This document shows, piece by piece, positions 17,065 through 26,402 of a stretch of 35,000 nucleotides of DNA. Made by a program: the position numbers and the translations under genes. The notes under the pieces were generated by a model. It was not told where the DNA came from. It did not search any database and saw nothing but the letters and a program-made list of their open reading frames with translations. Source of the DNA: Sphaeroforma sirkka (Eukaryota > Opisthokonta > Ichthyosporea > Ichthyophonida); contig LUCW03002188.1 in the NCBI GenBank assembly GCA_001586965.3, positions 32,501 through 67,500 of the forward strand, in the 5' to 3' direction. Positions within the stretch are counted from its first letter, which is position 1; every line of letters starts with the position of its first letter.

Positions 17065-17251
17065 CAAGAAGTGTGGTTACAACCTCACAAAACGTAATGG
17101 CAAGTGGAATGGTAGACACGACCCTGTTAAGTGTGCACCAGGCAAGCCAGATTTTGGACACTATATGAAAGAGTGTGCTACTTGCAAGGGTACTAACGGT
17201 TGGCACAAAGAGGATTGCAAGGACTTACCGGACGTCCAAGTTAAGCACTGA
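17060..17251 (+). CDS. gag: zinc-knuckle-like segment, element 1 (+1 frame)
   Basis: A +1 frame overlapping the gag stop codon has Cys/His clusters: KKCGYNLTKRNGKW, KCAPGKPDFGHYMKEC, and CATCKGTNGWHKEDC (C-x2-C-x6-H-x3-C). The spacing differs from the usual C-x2-C-x4-H-x4-C knuckle, but the role as Gag nucleocapsid is likely from position. It ends at TGA 17249-17251, 9 nt before the protease ATG. Confidence 0.55.
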   Translation, partial: LSKKCGYNLTKRNGKWNGRHDPVKCAPGKPDFGHYMKECATCKGTNGWHKEDCKDLPDVQVKH

Positions 17252-17260
17252 CAGTACCAT

Positions 17261-17858
17261 ATGTGTGCACTAGAGCAAGATTATGAGAAAATGTTCAATA
17301 AAATCCATACCAAAGGAGATGAACGTATCTTTCAAGCAGTTTTCGTAAATGGAGAAAAAAGTTATGGCACTATTTGATCCAGGGGCTGAAGTCTCTGCTA
17401 TCTCACGCCGAGTAGCCTACGCTACAGATATGGCTGTCCATAACGAAACAACTGATTTAATCTTGGAAAATGGCAAAGTTACTACTTGCGAACAAGCCAT
17501 TGACTATGCACACATAATGCTGTCAGATAGAAGAGAAGTGAAGACTCACCTAATCGTTACTGACATGTCTCAGAAATACTATTTAATTATAGGTATGACT
17601 GATCTTCTCGGTTTAGGTATAACACTCACTGGTCTGCCTAATGGGCTAGACCCGAATAAAGATCAGTCAGATGATAATATGTTAAAGATACCTAAACCTC
17701 CGGAAGGTGAAGCAAAGGATACGATTCCGCACTTTACCGATATAACCATGTACTTAACTATACAAAACGAAAAGATTGCAACAACTGACTGGTGTATGTT
17801 TAAGTTCTCTAACGGGTACGTTAAGCTTGACTTAACAAACTTGACTACTCTAAGTTAA
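17261..17858 (+). CDS. retropepsin-like aspartic protease, element 1
   Basis: ATG 17261 opens MCALEQDYEKMFNKIHTKGD. The active-site motif is ALFDPGAEVSAIS, with Asp-Pro-Gly-Ala where Asp-Thr/Ser-Gly-Ala is usual. It cleaves Gag-Pol in retroelements. An extra A in an A-run near 17355 shifts the frame relative to element 2, where the ORF is intact. Conserved hydrophobic strands follow (HLIVTDMSQKYYLIIGMTDL, the ILG-like second motif). It ends at TAA 17856-17858. Confidence 0.75.
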
Positions 17859-17861
17859 AGT

Positions 17862-19235
17862 GTCCTTCACATAACTACGTAAGTTGGATACAAAAAAGAC
17901 GTTGTCAAAACTTAAATTGAAGATTGGTTAAAACAGGGTCTAATTGAAATCAATTATGATGCAACCCCAGTTAACTTAGCTCTCTTAGCGGTCGATCAAT
18001 ATAAATCTGATGGACCGTTTAGTAAAACAAGAGTAGTACTAGACCTGTCGCCAATCAACAAACTAATCCCGCAACATAGTTTTCCCTTACCTAAGATAAG
18101 CGAGATACTACGCAAAATGGAGGGTGCGACTATCTTTTCCAAGATAGACTTAAAAGCTGCATTCCATCAACTACAAATATATCAGCCTCATAGGAAATAC
18201 TTTTCCTTTACTTGGCAAGGTAAGAAGTACCAGTTTAAAGGTGTACCTGAAGGCTTACACATGTTACCTTCTTTCTTCCAACAAGTTATGATGGAACTAT
18301 TTGCGGACCTGTCGTATAACGTATCAGTCTATTTAGATGATATAGTTATCTTTACAAAGACAGCACATGAACATGCTAAACTCGTTAAAGAAGTCTTAAA
18401 GCGACTTAATCATGCTAAACTTAAGATTAACGAAGACAAGTGTTCTTTTGCTAAAGATACTATACACTTACTTGGCTACAAAGTATCTGCAGCAGGGGTA
18501 GAAATTAATCCTGGCAAGAAACAGTTTCTGTTGGATTTATCAACACCAATTACTGGAAGAGATGTGAACTCTGTGTGTGGGTTTGTTAACTTCTTCTCGG
18601 ATTCGGTACCGCATCTTTCTCATTACTTAAAGCCTTTCAGTCACCTACGGCTGCACAAAGGACCTTTGGGAAAGCTTTGGACTAAAGAATGTGATGATGC
18701 ATTTAAACTAGTCAAAAGTAAAGTAATGGACGCACCCATCATGCAGTACCCTGTGGATGGTGTCCCATTCCAAGTAGCAACCGACGCTTTAGATCGAGCG
18801 GTAGGTGGAGTGCTTTACCAAACGATAAATGGTAAACCGCGCTACATACAATTCTTTAGCAAGAGTTATAATAAGAGTCAACGGAATTACCCTACCGTTA
18901 AACAAGAGCTGCTTGCTATAGTTACTGCGCTAAGACAGTTTAAAGACTACCTTTATGGAAGTTACTTTACTGTCGCCTGTGATCAAAAGTCTCTAACATA
19001 CTTAAAAGATATGAACCCTGACTCACAGTTGGTGAGCCGCTGGCATGACATTATTGCCAAGTTCGCTTTTAATATAACACACATACCAGGAATACATAAC
19101 CATCTTCCTGACATGCTCTCTCGACTTGTGCCTGACTACCAGAAAACAGTCAAGGAGTTATTAGCAACCGATTGGATGCTAAATAAGAAATGGTTTAACC
19201 TCGCTCAATCACGATGGGGTCCATTTTACTGTTGA
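17862..19235 (+). pseudogene. pol: reverse transcriptase and RNase H, element 1
   Basis: The N-terminal RT part (DWLKQGLIEINYDATPVNLA, later RVVLDLSPINKLIPQHSFPL) is preceded by an in-frame TAA near 17913 that element 2 also has. From ATG 18117 the frame is open: FSKIDLKAAFHQ (first catalytic Asp), LPSFFQQ, and YLDDIVIF (catalytic DD). RNase H follows with ATDALDRAVGG, KQELLAI, CDQKSL and LPDMLSR, supplying the D-E-D-D residues. All are typical of Ty3/gypsy. One extra T near 19225 ends the frame at 19235, just as the methyltransferase-like domain begins; in element 2 the frame continues. Confidence 0.85.
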
Positions 19236-19236
19236 T

Positions 19237-20174
19237 ATGTTCGCCGCAGAACATAACAAACAGGTTTCTGAATATAGGTCGTTGACTCATCCTAAAGGTG
19301 ATGCATTTCAGCATGACTTATCAAAGCATAATGCGTGGGCTAACCCACCTTGTCAACTTATCGCACAGTTGTTAAATTATGTTAATATTACTAAATCTAC
19401 CATTACGCTGTGTTGTCCCTTACGTAACTCCGACCCATGGATACGTGATTTAATTAATATGATTCAAGACGAACCTATTTATGTCGACCGTGAAACCGAC
19501 ACGTTCTTGTATCAGGGATTTTATTCTATTAAGAAGACACCTTTGAAACACACCATTGTTTGTCGCATCGGTCCTGCAGGTACCACTAAGTGGAAACCCT
19601 CAACCGAATTCTTAGCTAAACTAGAGGAGTCTAAAGAGTTTGAACAAAAGCTCAAGACTCGTACAACACATGCACCCAACAAGATTGCAGTCGAGGTAAT
19701 GCCGATTGAAACGGCATTAGATCGTAAAAAAACATGGAACTAGCTAAGGCCATGGATCAAAGACTCAAAACTCTAAGAGAACCTGAAGCTCGCACTCAAC
19801 TACTTAAAGCGCTGCTTAAAGAACAGCCAGGAGTTGCGAAACAACTGAAGAAGATACTTCAACAATCCAATGTTGTCAATTATGTATCTCAGGAGTCTAC
19901 CCCTCCTGATACTGAGGTTGCCCTTTCCAACAGGACTATGGTTCATCCAGCCAGCGTTACGCAGAATCTGACTGACTTAGAGGAGCACGAAAGTAGAGTT
20001 AAAATTATACATAATTTAATGCATCGAGCATATGAGCATACTTATAAAATGGCTATTCGTGCAGGGCTTGATCACCCGGCGCTGAAAGAAACCATACGTG
20101 AAGTATACCGACGCTGTACTGATTGTGAAAAGAACCAGATCAAGCGATACGGTTGGGCACCCCTAAAAGTGTGA
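19237..20174 (+). pseudogene. pol: Dam-like methyltransferase domain and integrase N-terminus, element 1
   Basis: Two overlapping frames (19237-19743 and 19734-20174) are separated by two extra A in an A-run near 19728 relative to element 2. The first carries FAAEHNKQVSEYRSL, GDAFQHDLSKHNAWANPPCQ and a CCPL strand, the pattern of the Dam-like module found after RNase H in DIRS elements and of phage Dam (NPP motif). The second has a charged helical linker and the integrase finger H-x3-H-x30-C-x2-C (HNLMH ... CTDC). In ordinary Ty3/gypsy elements integrase follows RNase H directly. Confidence 0.65.
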
Positions 20175-20823
20175 CAGAAGACCAACCGATGCGCCGAGTC
20201 ATAGTCGATTTGGTTGAACTCCCGCGATCCAAGCATACTGGCGATGTATATATCTGACATTTCTTATGTGTGGCTTCGGGCTATAACTTGCTTTATGCAA
20301 TACCGAACAAACGTTCACAAACAGTGGCAGAATTATGCTATCACGTCTTCAATGACTTCGGTTTCCCCGAGTACTATGTTCTGATAACGGTAGTGAGTTT
20401 TGTACCGACGTAATGGAGGCACTTATACTCGTATCAGGCATGACCCATAGGCGTGGTGTTCCTTACAAACCTCAAACGCAGGGTGCAAATGAGACACGTC
20501 ATAGAGAACTTAAGAAACTCTTGCGTACCGCACTAGACGACGTTGAGGATACGTGGCCTTATCATTTGAAATGGGTTCAGACTCAAATGAATAACTGCAT
20601 GAATCCTCAAACTGGAACACTCCCGTTTCACTATTTCTTTGGCCGCTATAGTGAATTACAAGCAACGCTTGATAAAACTGCGCCCGAGAAACACGCTACC
20701 CCGTGGCTACAAAAGATACAGCCTTTGGCTATTACCTTACCAAATAATAAACGTAAGGCGCCTACATCGGAAATGGTTACTGGACCAAATACTAAACGAC
20801 ATAGAGTACAACATGAGTCTTGA
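20160..20823 (+). pseudogene. pol: integrase catalytic core, element 1 (broken)
   Basis: Triad residues are visible: D in VIVDLVELPRSKHTGD, D in SDNGSEF and E in TQGANETRHRELK, with D-x35-E spacing. A TGA interrupts the core after GDVYI (about 20257), shared with element 2. A one-C deletion in a C-run near 20368 shifts the frame in this copy only. The C-terminal part (WPYHLKWVQTQMNNCMNPQT) runs to TGA 20821-20823. The core itself lies in a different frame from the HHCC finger. Confidence 0.75.
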
Positions 20824-20950
20824 ACTCGTACATATAGGCACATACTTACTCGATAAGTCATGACCGAAACCGTTTTTACTTTGGTTTTCGCTTTACCAAC
20901 TAGATCGTATCTTAACGTACGTTCGTAGTTCTAAAAGCTACTGGGGGCTA
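20824..20950 (+). other. 3' untranslated part and polypurine region of element 1
   Basis: 127 bp between the integrase stop and the 3' LTR, ending AAAAGCTACTGGGGGCTA. The only purine-rich segment next to the LTR is the short GGGGG run, a weak polypurine tract. Confidence 0.4.
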
Positions 20951-21550
20951 TGTAGAAATACGGCCTCCGGTCAGTCTAAAATATCAAGATCAATTGAGAT
21001 AATACATTGGTTTTTATTTGTATTTTAAATAACTTAGTGCAAGCTCTTTTTCCAATATTTCCAAAGTGTTCTAAATTCACTTTGATGGCTCCAATAGCCT
21101 GAGTATTTGGTATGACTCATCTACTTGGACCTATTTGAGACATTAGTAGATGTAGGATATTATAAACTAAATTTTATAATCTCCGAACTACTACTTATAG
21201 ATTTTGGTCCTCCCGCCAATCTCCAAAATCCAATAAGTCTTTTCTCTTTTTTTTAACTTTTCTTCAGATGGAACTTTATTTATATCAGCTAATGTATTGA
21301 CGTGACTTACGTTATTATGTCTATTTACAAATTAGGCAAGTGGTCATGAACACTTAGTACTTCTAATAAAAATTATTCAATAAAGAACAGCTAGAGGTAC
21401 GCCCTGTGTGATCGAGGATATTTAGGCTCTTAACAAGAGGCAGTCCCGATCATTCTTACACAAGCTACCACTGCTAAATCCTAACTGACTAAATTGTATT
21501 TTAGTTTAATATAGTTTGAAACCTAGTAATTTCCATCTAAGTTTACATAT
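20951..21550 (+). repeat. LTR C, 3' LTR of element 1 (3' end missing)
   Basis: Starts TGTAGAAATACGGCCTCCGG and matches the family LTR to TTTACATAT. The last roughly 55 bp, with the ACA end, are missing. It joins an old gag fragment at a 3-bp TAT overlap, as in microhomology-mediated joining. Confidence 0.85.
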
Positions 21551-22154
21551 GCAAGTCCTTGAGGACCGTCTATTGAATGACTCTGACCTTGACGATAAGA
21601 AAGCGAATACATTTGCTATCTAATCGATAACAAGAGAAAGGTGATAGACTCCATCTTGGCACTAGTAGCCCGTAGCACTGAGCGTGAACCTCGTGAACGC
21701 TTCGAACCAAGTTTTATAAAGCAGCTAGGTATCGCGCAGGCTGAGGTCGATTTCTCTACTAATGAGAGTACAGTGGAGACACTGAAAGCCTTCGACCAAC
21801 TTAAGGAGTCTGTCAGTTTTAAGGATAAGCAGATGATGAATGCCTTTATTCATTCTGTGAGTCAGAGGAATGGAAAACTATCTTGAAGGCCTATGAGTCC
21901 AACTGGAAAGCCCTACCCTGGCGCCAGTTGCGTGAGAATATACTTAACGCTTTGAAGATACACGTGACCATGAACTTTGCAAGAGCTTTGCGAACGATAC
22001 AATATGAACACTCGGATGAGAGGTCGTACCTATACAGGCGAATATTTATTAAACTGTCAGATGATGGAGACTCCAGGGGCTACCCTATTTAAGAAGGTCA
22101 ATGATGATATTATCGCCTATGGTAATTTGTGATCTATGCCTTGGTCTGTCTTCG
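21551..22154 (+). pseudogene. gag: older gag fragment, right half
   Basis: Matches gag of element 1 from about 16220 to 16865 with many substitutions and indels (ALVARSTERE and QLKESVSFKDKQMMNAF are recognisable). It keeps the base that is missing near 16434 in both elements. It begins exactly where the gag fragment at 28927-29064 stops and ends where LTR D begins. Confidence 0.75.
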
Positions 22155-22378
22155 TGTAGAAATACGGCCTCCGGTCAGTCTATAATATCAAGATCAATTG
22201 AGATAATACATTGTTTTTTTTATTTGTATTTTAAATAATTTAGTACAAGCTCTTTTTCCAATATTTCCAAAGTGTTCTAAATTCACTTTGATGGCTCCAA
22301 TAGCCTGAGTATTTGGTATGACTCATCTACTTGGACCTATTTGAGACATTAGTAGATGTAGGATATTATAAACTAAAT
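22155..22378 (+). repeat. LTR D, partial, plus strand
   Basis: First roughly 224 bp of the family LTR, inserted in the old gag (CTGTCTTCG|TGTAG). It breaks off at AACTAAAT, where the inverted LTR copy begins. Confidence 0.85.
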
Positions 22379-22510
22379 AAGTGAATTTAGAACACTTTGG
22401 AAATATTGGAAAAAGAGCTTGTACTAAATTATTCAAAATACAAATAAAAACCAATGTATTATCTCAATTGATCTTGATATTTTAGACTGACCGGAGGCCG
22501 TATTTCTACA
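22379..22510 (-). repeat. partial 3' LTR of element 2, inverted
   Basis: Reverse complement of the first roughly 132 bp of the LTR, ending TATTTCTACA. With LTR D it forms a 132-bp inverted repeat around an 89-bp spacer. Confidence 0.85.
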
Positions 22511-22639
22511 TAGCCCCCAGTAGCTTTTAGAACTACGAACGTACGTTAAGATTACGATCTAGTTGGTAAAGCGAAAACCAAAGTAAAAAACGGTTTCGGT
22601 CATGACTTATCGAGTAAGTATATGCCTATATGTACGAGT

Positions 22640-23247
22640 TCAAGACTCATGTTGTACTCTATGTCGTTTAGTATTTGGTCCAGTAACCATTTCCGATGTA
22701 GGCGCCTTACGTTTATTATTTGGTAAGGTAATAGCCAAAGGCTGTATCTTTTGTAGCCACGGGGTAGCGTGTTTCTCGGGCGCAGTTTTATCAAGCGTTG
22801 CTTGTAATTCACTATAGCGGCCAAAGAAATAGTGAAACGGGAGTGTTCCAGTTTGAGGATTCATGCAGTTATTCATTTGAGTCTGAACCCATTTCAAATG
22901 ATAAGGCCACGTATCCTCAACGTCGTCTAGTGCGGTACGCAAGAGTTTCTTAAGTTCTCTATGACGTGTCTCATTTGCACCCTGCGTTTGAGGTTTTGTA
23001 AGGAACACCACGCCTATGGGTCATGCCTGATACGAGTATAAGTGCCTCCATTACGTCGGTACAAAACTCACTACCGTTATCAGAACATAGTACTCGGGGG
23101 AAACCGAAGTCATTGAAGACGTGATAGCATAATTCTGCCACTGTTTGTGAACGTTTGTTCGGTATTGCATAAAGCAAGTTATAGCCCGAAGCCACACATA
23201 AGAAATGTCAGATATATACATCGCCAGTATGCTTGGATCGCGGGAGT
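22640..23247 (-). pseudogene. pol: integrase catalytic core, element 2
   Basis: It carries the same triad as element 1, and the segment VASGYNLLYAIPNKRSQTVA through FGFPRVLCSDNGSEF is in one frame here. It still has the TGA after GDVYI. The C-run near 23095 has five C instead of four, keeping the SDNG motif in frame. The TQGANETRHRELK end is in another frame because of a one-base change near 22998. It ends at TGA 22642-22640. Confidence 0.75.
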
Positions 23248-25347
23248 TCAACCAAATCGACTATGACTCGGCGCATCGGTTGGTCTTCTGTCACACTTTT
23301 TTAGGGGTGCCCAACCGTATCGCTTGATCTGGTTCTTTTCACAATCAGTACAGCGTCGGTATACTTCACGTATGGTTTCTTTCAGCGCCGGGTGATCAAG
23401 CCCTGCACGAATAGCCATTTTATAAGTATGCTCATATGCTCGATGCATTAAATTATGTATAATTTTAACTCTACTTTCGTGCTCCTCTAAGTCAGTCAGA
23501 TTCTGCGTAACGCTGGCTGGATGAACCATAGTCCTGTTGGAAAGGGCAACCTCAGTATCAGGAGGGGTAGACTCCTGAGATACATAATTGACAACATTGG
23601 ATTGTTGAAGTATCTTCTTCAGTTGTTTCGCAACTCCTGGCTGTTCTTTAAGCAGCGCTTTAAGTAGTTGAGTGCGAGCTTCAGGTTCTCTTAGAGTTTT
23701 GAGTCTTTGATCCATGGCCTTAGCTAGTTCCATGTTTTTACGATCTAATGCCGTTTCAATCGGCATTACCTCGACTGCAATCTTGTTGGGTGCATGTGTT
23801 GTACGAGTCTTGAGCTTTTGTTCAAACTCTTTAGACTCCTCTAGTTTAGCTAAGAATTCGGTTGAGGGTTTCCACTTAGTGGTACCTGCAGGACCGATGC
23901 GACAAACAATGGTGTGTTTCCAAGGTGTCTTCTTAATAGAATAAAATCCCTGATACAAGAACGTGTCGGTTTCACGGTCGACATAAATAGGTTCGTCTTG
24001 AATCATATTAATTAAATCACGTATCCATGGGTCGGAGTTACGTAAGGGACAACACAGCGTAATGGTAGATTTAGTAATATTAACATAATTTAACAACTGT
24101 GCGATAAGTTGACAAGGTGGGTTAGCCCACGCATTATGCTTTGATAAGTCATGCTGAAATGCATCACCTTTAGGATGAGTCAACGACCTATATTCAGAAA
24201 CCTGTTTGTTATGTTCTGCGGCGAACATATCAACAGTAAATGGACCCCATCGTGATTGAGCGAGGTTAAACCATTTCTTATTTAGCATCCAATCGGTTGC
24301 TAATAACTCCTTGACTGTTTTCTGGTAGTCAGGCACAAGTCGAGAGAGCATGTCAGGAAGATGGTTATGTATTCCTGGTATGTGTGTTATATTAAAAGCG
24401 AACTTGGCAATAATGTCATGCCAGCGGCTCACCAACTGTGAGTCAGGGTTCATATCTTTTAAGTATGTTAGAGACTTTTGATCACAGGCGACAGTAAAGT
24501 AACTTCCATAAAGGTAGTCTTTAAACTGTCTTAGCGCAGTAACTATAGCAAGCAGCTCTTGTTTAACGGTAGGGTAATTCCGTTGACTCTTATTATAACT
24601 CTTGCTAAAGAATTGTATGTAGCGCGGTTTACCATTTATCGTTTGGTAAAGCACTCCACCTACCGCTCGATCTAAAGCGTCGGTTGCTACTTGGAATGGG
24701 ACACCATCCACAGGGTACTGCATGATGGGTGCGTCCATTACTTTACTTTTGACTAGTTTAAATGCATCATCACATTCTTTAGTCCAAAGCTTTCCCAAAG
24801 GTCCTTTGTGCAGCCGTAGGTGACTGAAAGGCTTTAAGTAATGAGAAAGATGCGGTACCGAATCCGAGAAGAAGTTAACAAACCCACACACAGAGTTCAC
24901 ATCTCTTCCAGTAATTGGTGTTGATAAATCCAACAGAAACTGTTTCTTGCCAGGATTAATTTCTACCCCTGCTGCAGATACTTTGTAGCCAAGTAAGTGT
25001 ATAGTATCTTTAGCAAAAGAACACTTGTCTTCGTTAATCTTAAGTTTAGCATGATTAAGTCGCTTTAAGACTTCTTTAACGAGTTTAGCATGTTCATGTG
25101 CTGTCTTTGTAAAGATAACTATATCATCTAAATAGACTGATACGTTATACGACAGGTCCGCAAATAGTTCCATCATAACTTGTTGGAAGAAAGAAGGTAA
25201 CATGTGTAAGCCTTCAGGTACACCTTTAAACTGGTACTTCTTACCTTGCCAAGTAAAGGAAAAGTATTTCCTATGAGGCTGATATATTTGTAGTTGATGG
25301 AATGCAGCTTTTAAGTCTATCTTGGAAAAGATAGTCGCACCCTCCAT
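23248..25347 (-). CDS. pol: RT - RNase H - Dam-like domain - integrase finger, element 2 (699 codons)
   Basis: Longest intact frame of the window. Residues: RT with KIDL Asp 11, LPSFFQQ 50-56 and YLDD 72-75; RNase H D223, E264, D289, D332; Dam-like domain about 358-450 with VDMFAAEHNKQ, GDAFQHDL and NPP at 409-411; Lys/Glu-rich helical linker 500-620; integrase finger H631, H635, C666, C669. The ATG at 25347 lies inside RT: the natural N-terminal part continues back to about 25600 but is cut by a TAA shared with element 1. RT and RNase H copy the element RNA into DNA. The Dam-like part has an unknown role and may be structural rather than catalytic. Its presence between RNase H and integrase is unusual for Ty3/gypsy. 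Confidence 0.85.
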   Translation of the reverse strand: MEGATIFSKIDLKAAFHQLQIYQPHRKYFSFTWQGKKYQFKGVPEGLHMLPSFFQQVMMELFADLSYNVSVYLDDIVIFTKTAHEHAKLVKEVLKRLNHAKLKINEDKCSFAKDTIHLLGYKVSAAGVEINPGKKQFLLDLSTPITGRDVNSVCGFVNFFSDSVPHLSHYLKPFSHLRLHKGPLGKLWTKECDDAFKLVKSKVMDAPIMQYPVDGVPFQVATDALDRAVGGVLYQTINGKPRYIQFFSKSYNKSQRNYPTVKQELLAIVTALRQFKDYLYGSYFTVACDQKSLTYLKDMNPDSQLVSRWHDIIAKFAFNITHIPGIHNHLPDMLSRLVPDYQKTVKELLATDWMLNKKWFNLAQSRWGPFTVDMFAAEHNKQVSEYRSLTHPKGDAFQHDLSKHNAWANPPCQLIAQLLNYVNITKSTITLCCPLRNSDPWIRDLINMIQDEPIYVDRETDTFLYQGFYSIKKTPWKHTIVCRIGPAGTTKWKPSTEFLAKLEESKEFEQKLKTRTTHAPNKIAVEVMPIETALDRKNMELAKAMDQRLKTLREPEARTQLLKALLKEQPGVAKQLKKILQQSNVVNYVSQESTPPDTEVALSNRTMVHPASVTQNLTDLEEHESRVKIIHNLMHRAYEHTYKMAIRAGLDHPALKETIREVYRRCTDCEKNQIKRYGWAPLKKCDRRPTDAPSHSRFG

Positions 25348-25604
25348 TTTGCGTAGTATCTCGCTTATCTTAGGTAAGGGAAAACTATGTTGCGGGATTA
25401 GTTTGTTGATTGGCGACAGGTCTAGTACTACTCTTGTTTTACTAAACGGTCCATCAGATTTATATTGATCGACCGCTAAGAGAGCTAAGTTAACTGGGGT
25501 TGCATCATAATTGATTTCAATTAGACCCTGTTTTAACCAATCTTCAATTTAAGTTTTGACAACGTCTTTTTGTATCCAACTTACGTAGTTATGTGAAGGA
25601 CACT

Positions 25605-26201
25605 TTAACTTAGAGTAGTCAAGTTTGTTAAGTCAAGTTTAACGTACCCATTAGAGAACTTAAACATACACCAGTCAGTTATTGTAATCTTCCTGTTTTG
25701 TATAATTAAGTCCATAATTATATCGGTGAAGTGCGGAATCATATCCTTTGCTTCACCTTCCGGAGGTTTAGGTATCTTTAACATATTATCATCTGACTGA
25801 TCTTTATTCGGGTCTAGCCCATTAGGCAGACCAGTGAGTGTTATACCTAAACCGAGAAGATCAGTCATACCTATAATTAAATAGTATTTCTGAGACATGT
25901 CAGTAACGATTAGGTGAGTCTTCACTTCTCTTCTATCTGACAGCATTATGTGTGCATAGTCAATGGCTTGTTCGCAAGTAGTAACTTTGCCATTTTCCAA
26001 GATTAAATCAGTTGTTTCGTTATGGACAGCCATATCTGTAGCGTAGGCTACTCGGCGTGAGATAGCAGAGACTTCAGCCCCTGGATCAAATAGTGCCATA
26101 ACTTTTTCTCCATTTACGAAAACTGCTTGAAAGATACGTTCATCTCCTTTGGTATGGATTTTATTGAACATTTTCTCATAATCTTGCTCTAGTGCACACA
26201 T
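25605..26201 (-). CDS. retropepsin-like aspartic protease, element 2 (intact)
   Basis: 198 codons from ATG 26201 (MCALEQDYEKMF) to TAA. Active-site motif ALFDPGAEVSAIS at about residues 36-48, with Pro in place of the usual Thr/Ser after Asp. It differs from element 1 by a few substitutions near the C-terminus (DMIPHFTDIIMDLIIQNRKI) and by the A-run that breaks element 1. It follows the zinc-knuckle frame by 9 nt, so it is probably expressed by re-initiation or frameshifting. Confidence 0.8.
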   Translation of the reverse strand: MCALEQDYEKMFNKIHTKGDERIFQAVFVNGEKVMALFDPGAEVSAISRRVAYATDMAVHNETTDLILENGKVTTCEQAIDYAHIMLSDRREVKTHLIVTDMSQKYYLIIGMTDLLGLGITLTGLPNGLDPNKDQSDDNMLKIPKPPEGEAKDMIPHFTDIIMDLIIQNRKITITDWCMFKFSNGYVKLDLTNLTTLS

Positions 26202-26211
26202 ATGGTACTGT

Positions 26212-26402
26212 CAGTGCTTAACTTGGACGTCCGGTAAGTCCTTGCAATCCTCTTTGTGCCAACCGTTAGTACCCTTGCAAGTAGCACACTCTTTCATATA
26301 GTGTCCAAAATCTGGCTTGCCTGGTGCACACTTAACAGGGTCGTGTCTACCATTCCACTTGCCATTACGTTTTGTGAGGTTGTAACCACACTTCTTGCTA
26401 AG
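26212..26402 (-). CDS. gag: zinc-knuckle-like segment, element 2
   Basis: Inverted copy of the Cys/His-rich segment described for element 1 (KKCGYNLTKRN, KCAPGKPDFGHYMKEC, CATCKGTNGWHKEDC), again in the +1 frame relative to the gag stop. Confidence 0.55.

Larger units (their letters stand above)
14543..21550 (+). mobile_element. Ty3/gypsy-type LTR retrotransposon, element 1
   Basis: 5' LTR 14543-15192, internal region 15193-20950, 3' LTR 20951-21550 (last roughly 55 bp missing). Gene order is Gag, zinc knuckle, protease, RT, RNase H, methyltransferase-like domain, integrase. Integrase after RNase H and the RT/RH motifs place it with Ty3/gypsy elements. It is not intact: frame breaks occur in gag, at the start of RT, after RNase H and in integrase. 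Some breaks are shared with element 2 (inherited) and some are single-base homopolymer changes unique to this copy. No conventional primer binding site (TGG...) follows the 5' LTR. Confidence 0.9.

Noticed and set aside
18117..20823. Classifying the element as a DIRS (tyrosine recombinase) retrotransposon because of the Dam-like domain
   Set aside because: It has true LTRs with TGT...ACA ends, an aspartic protease and a DDE integrase with HHCC finger, and no tyrosine recombinase is visible.
22602..22817. Plus-strand ORFs inside element 2 (also at 23714, 26256, 26395, 26896 and 27081)
   Set aside because: Antisense shadows of the minus-strand gag and pol genes.
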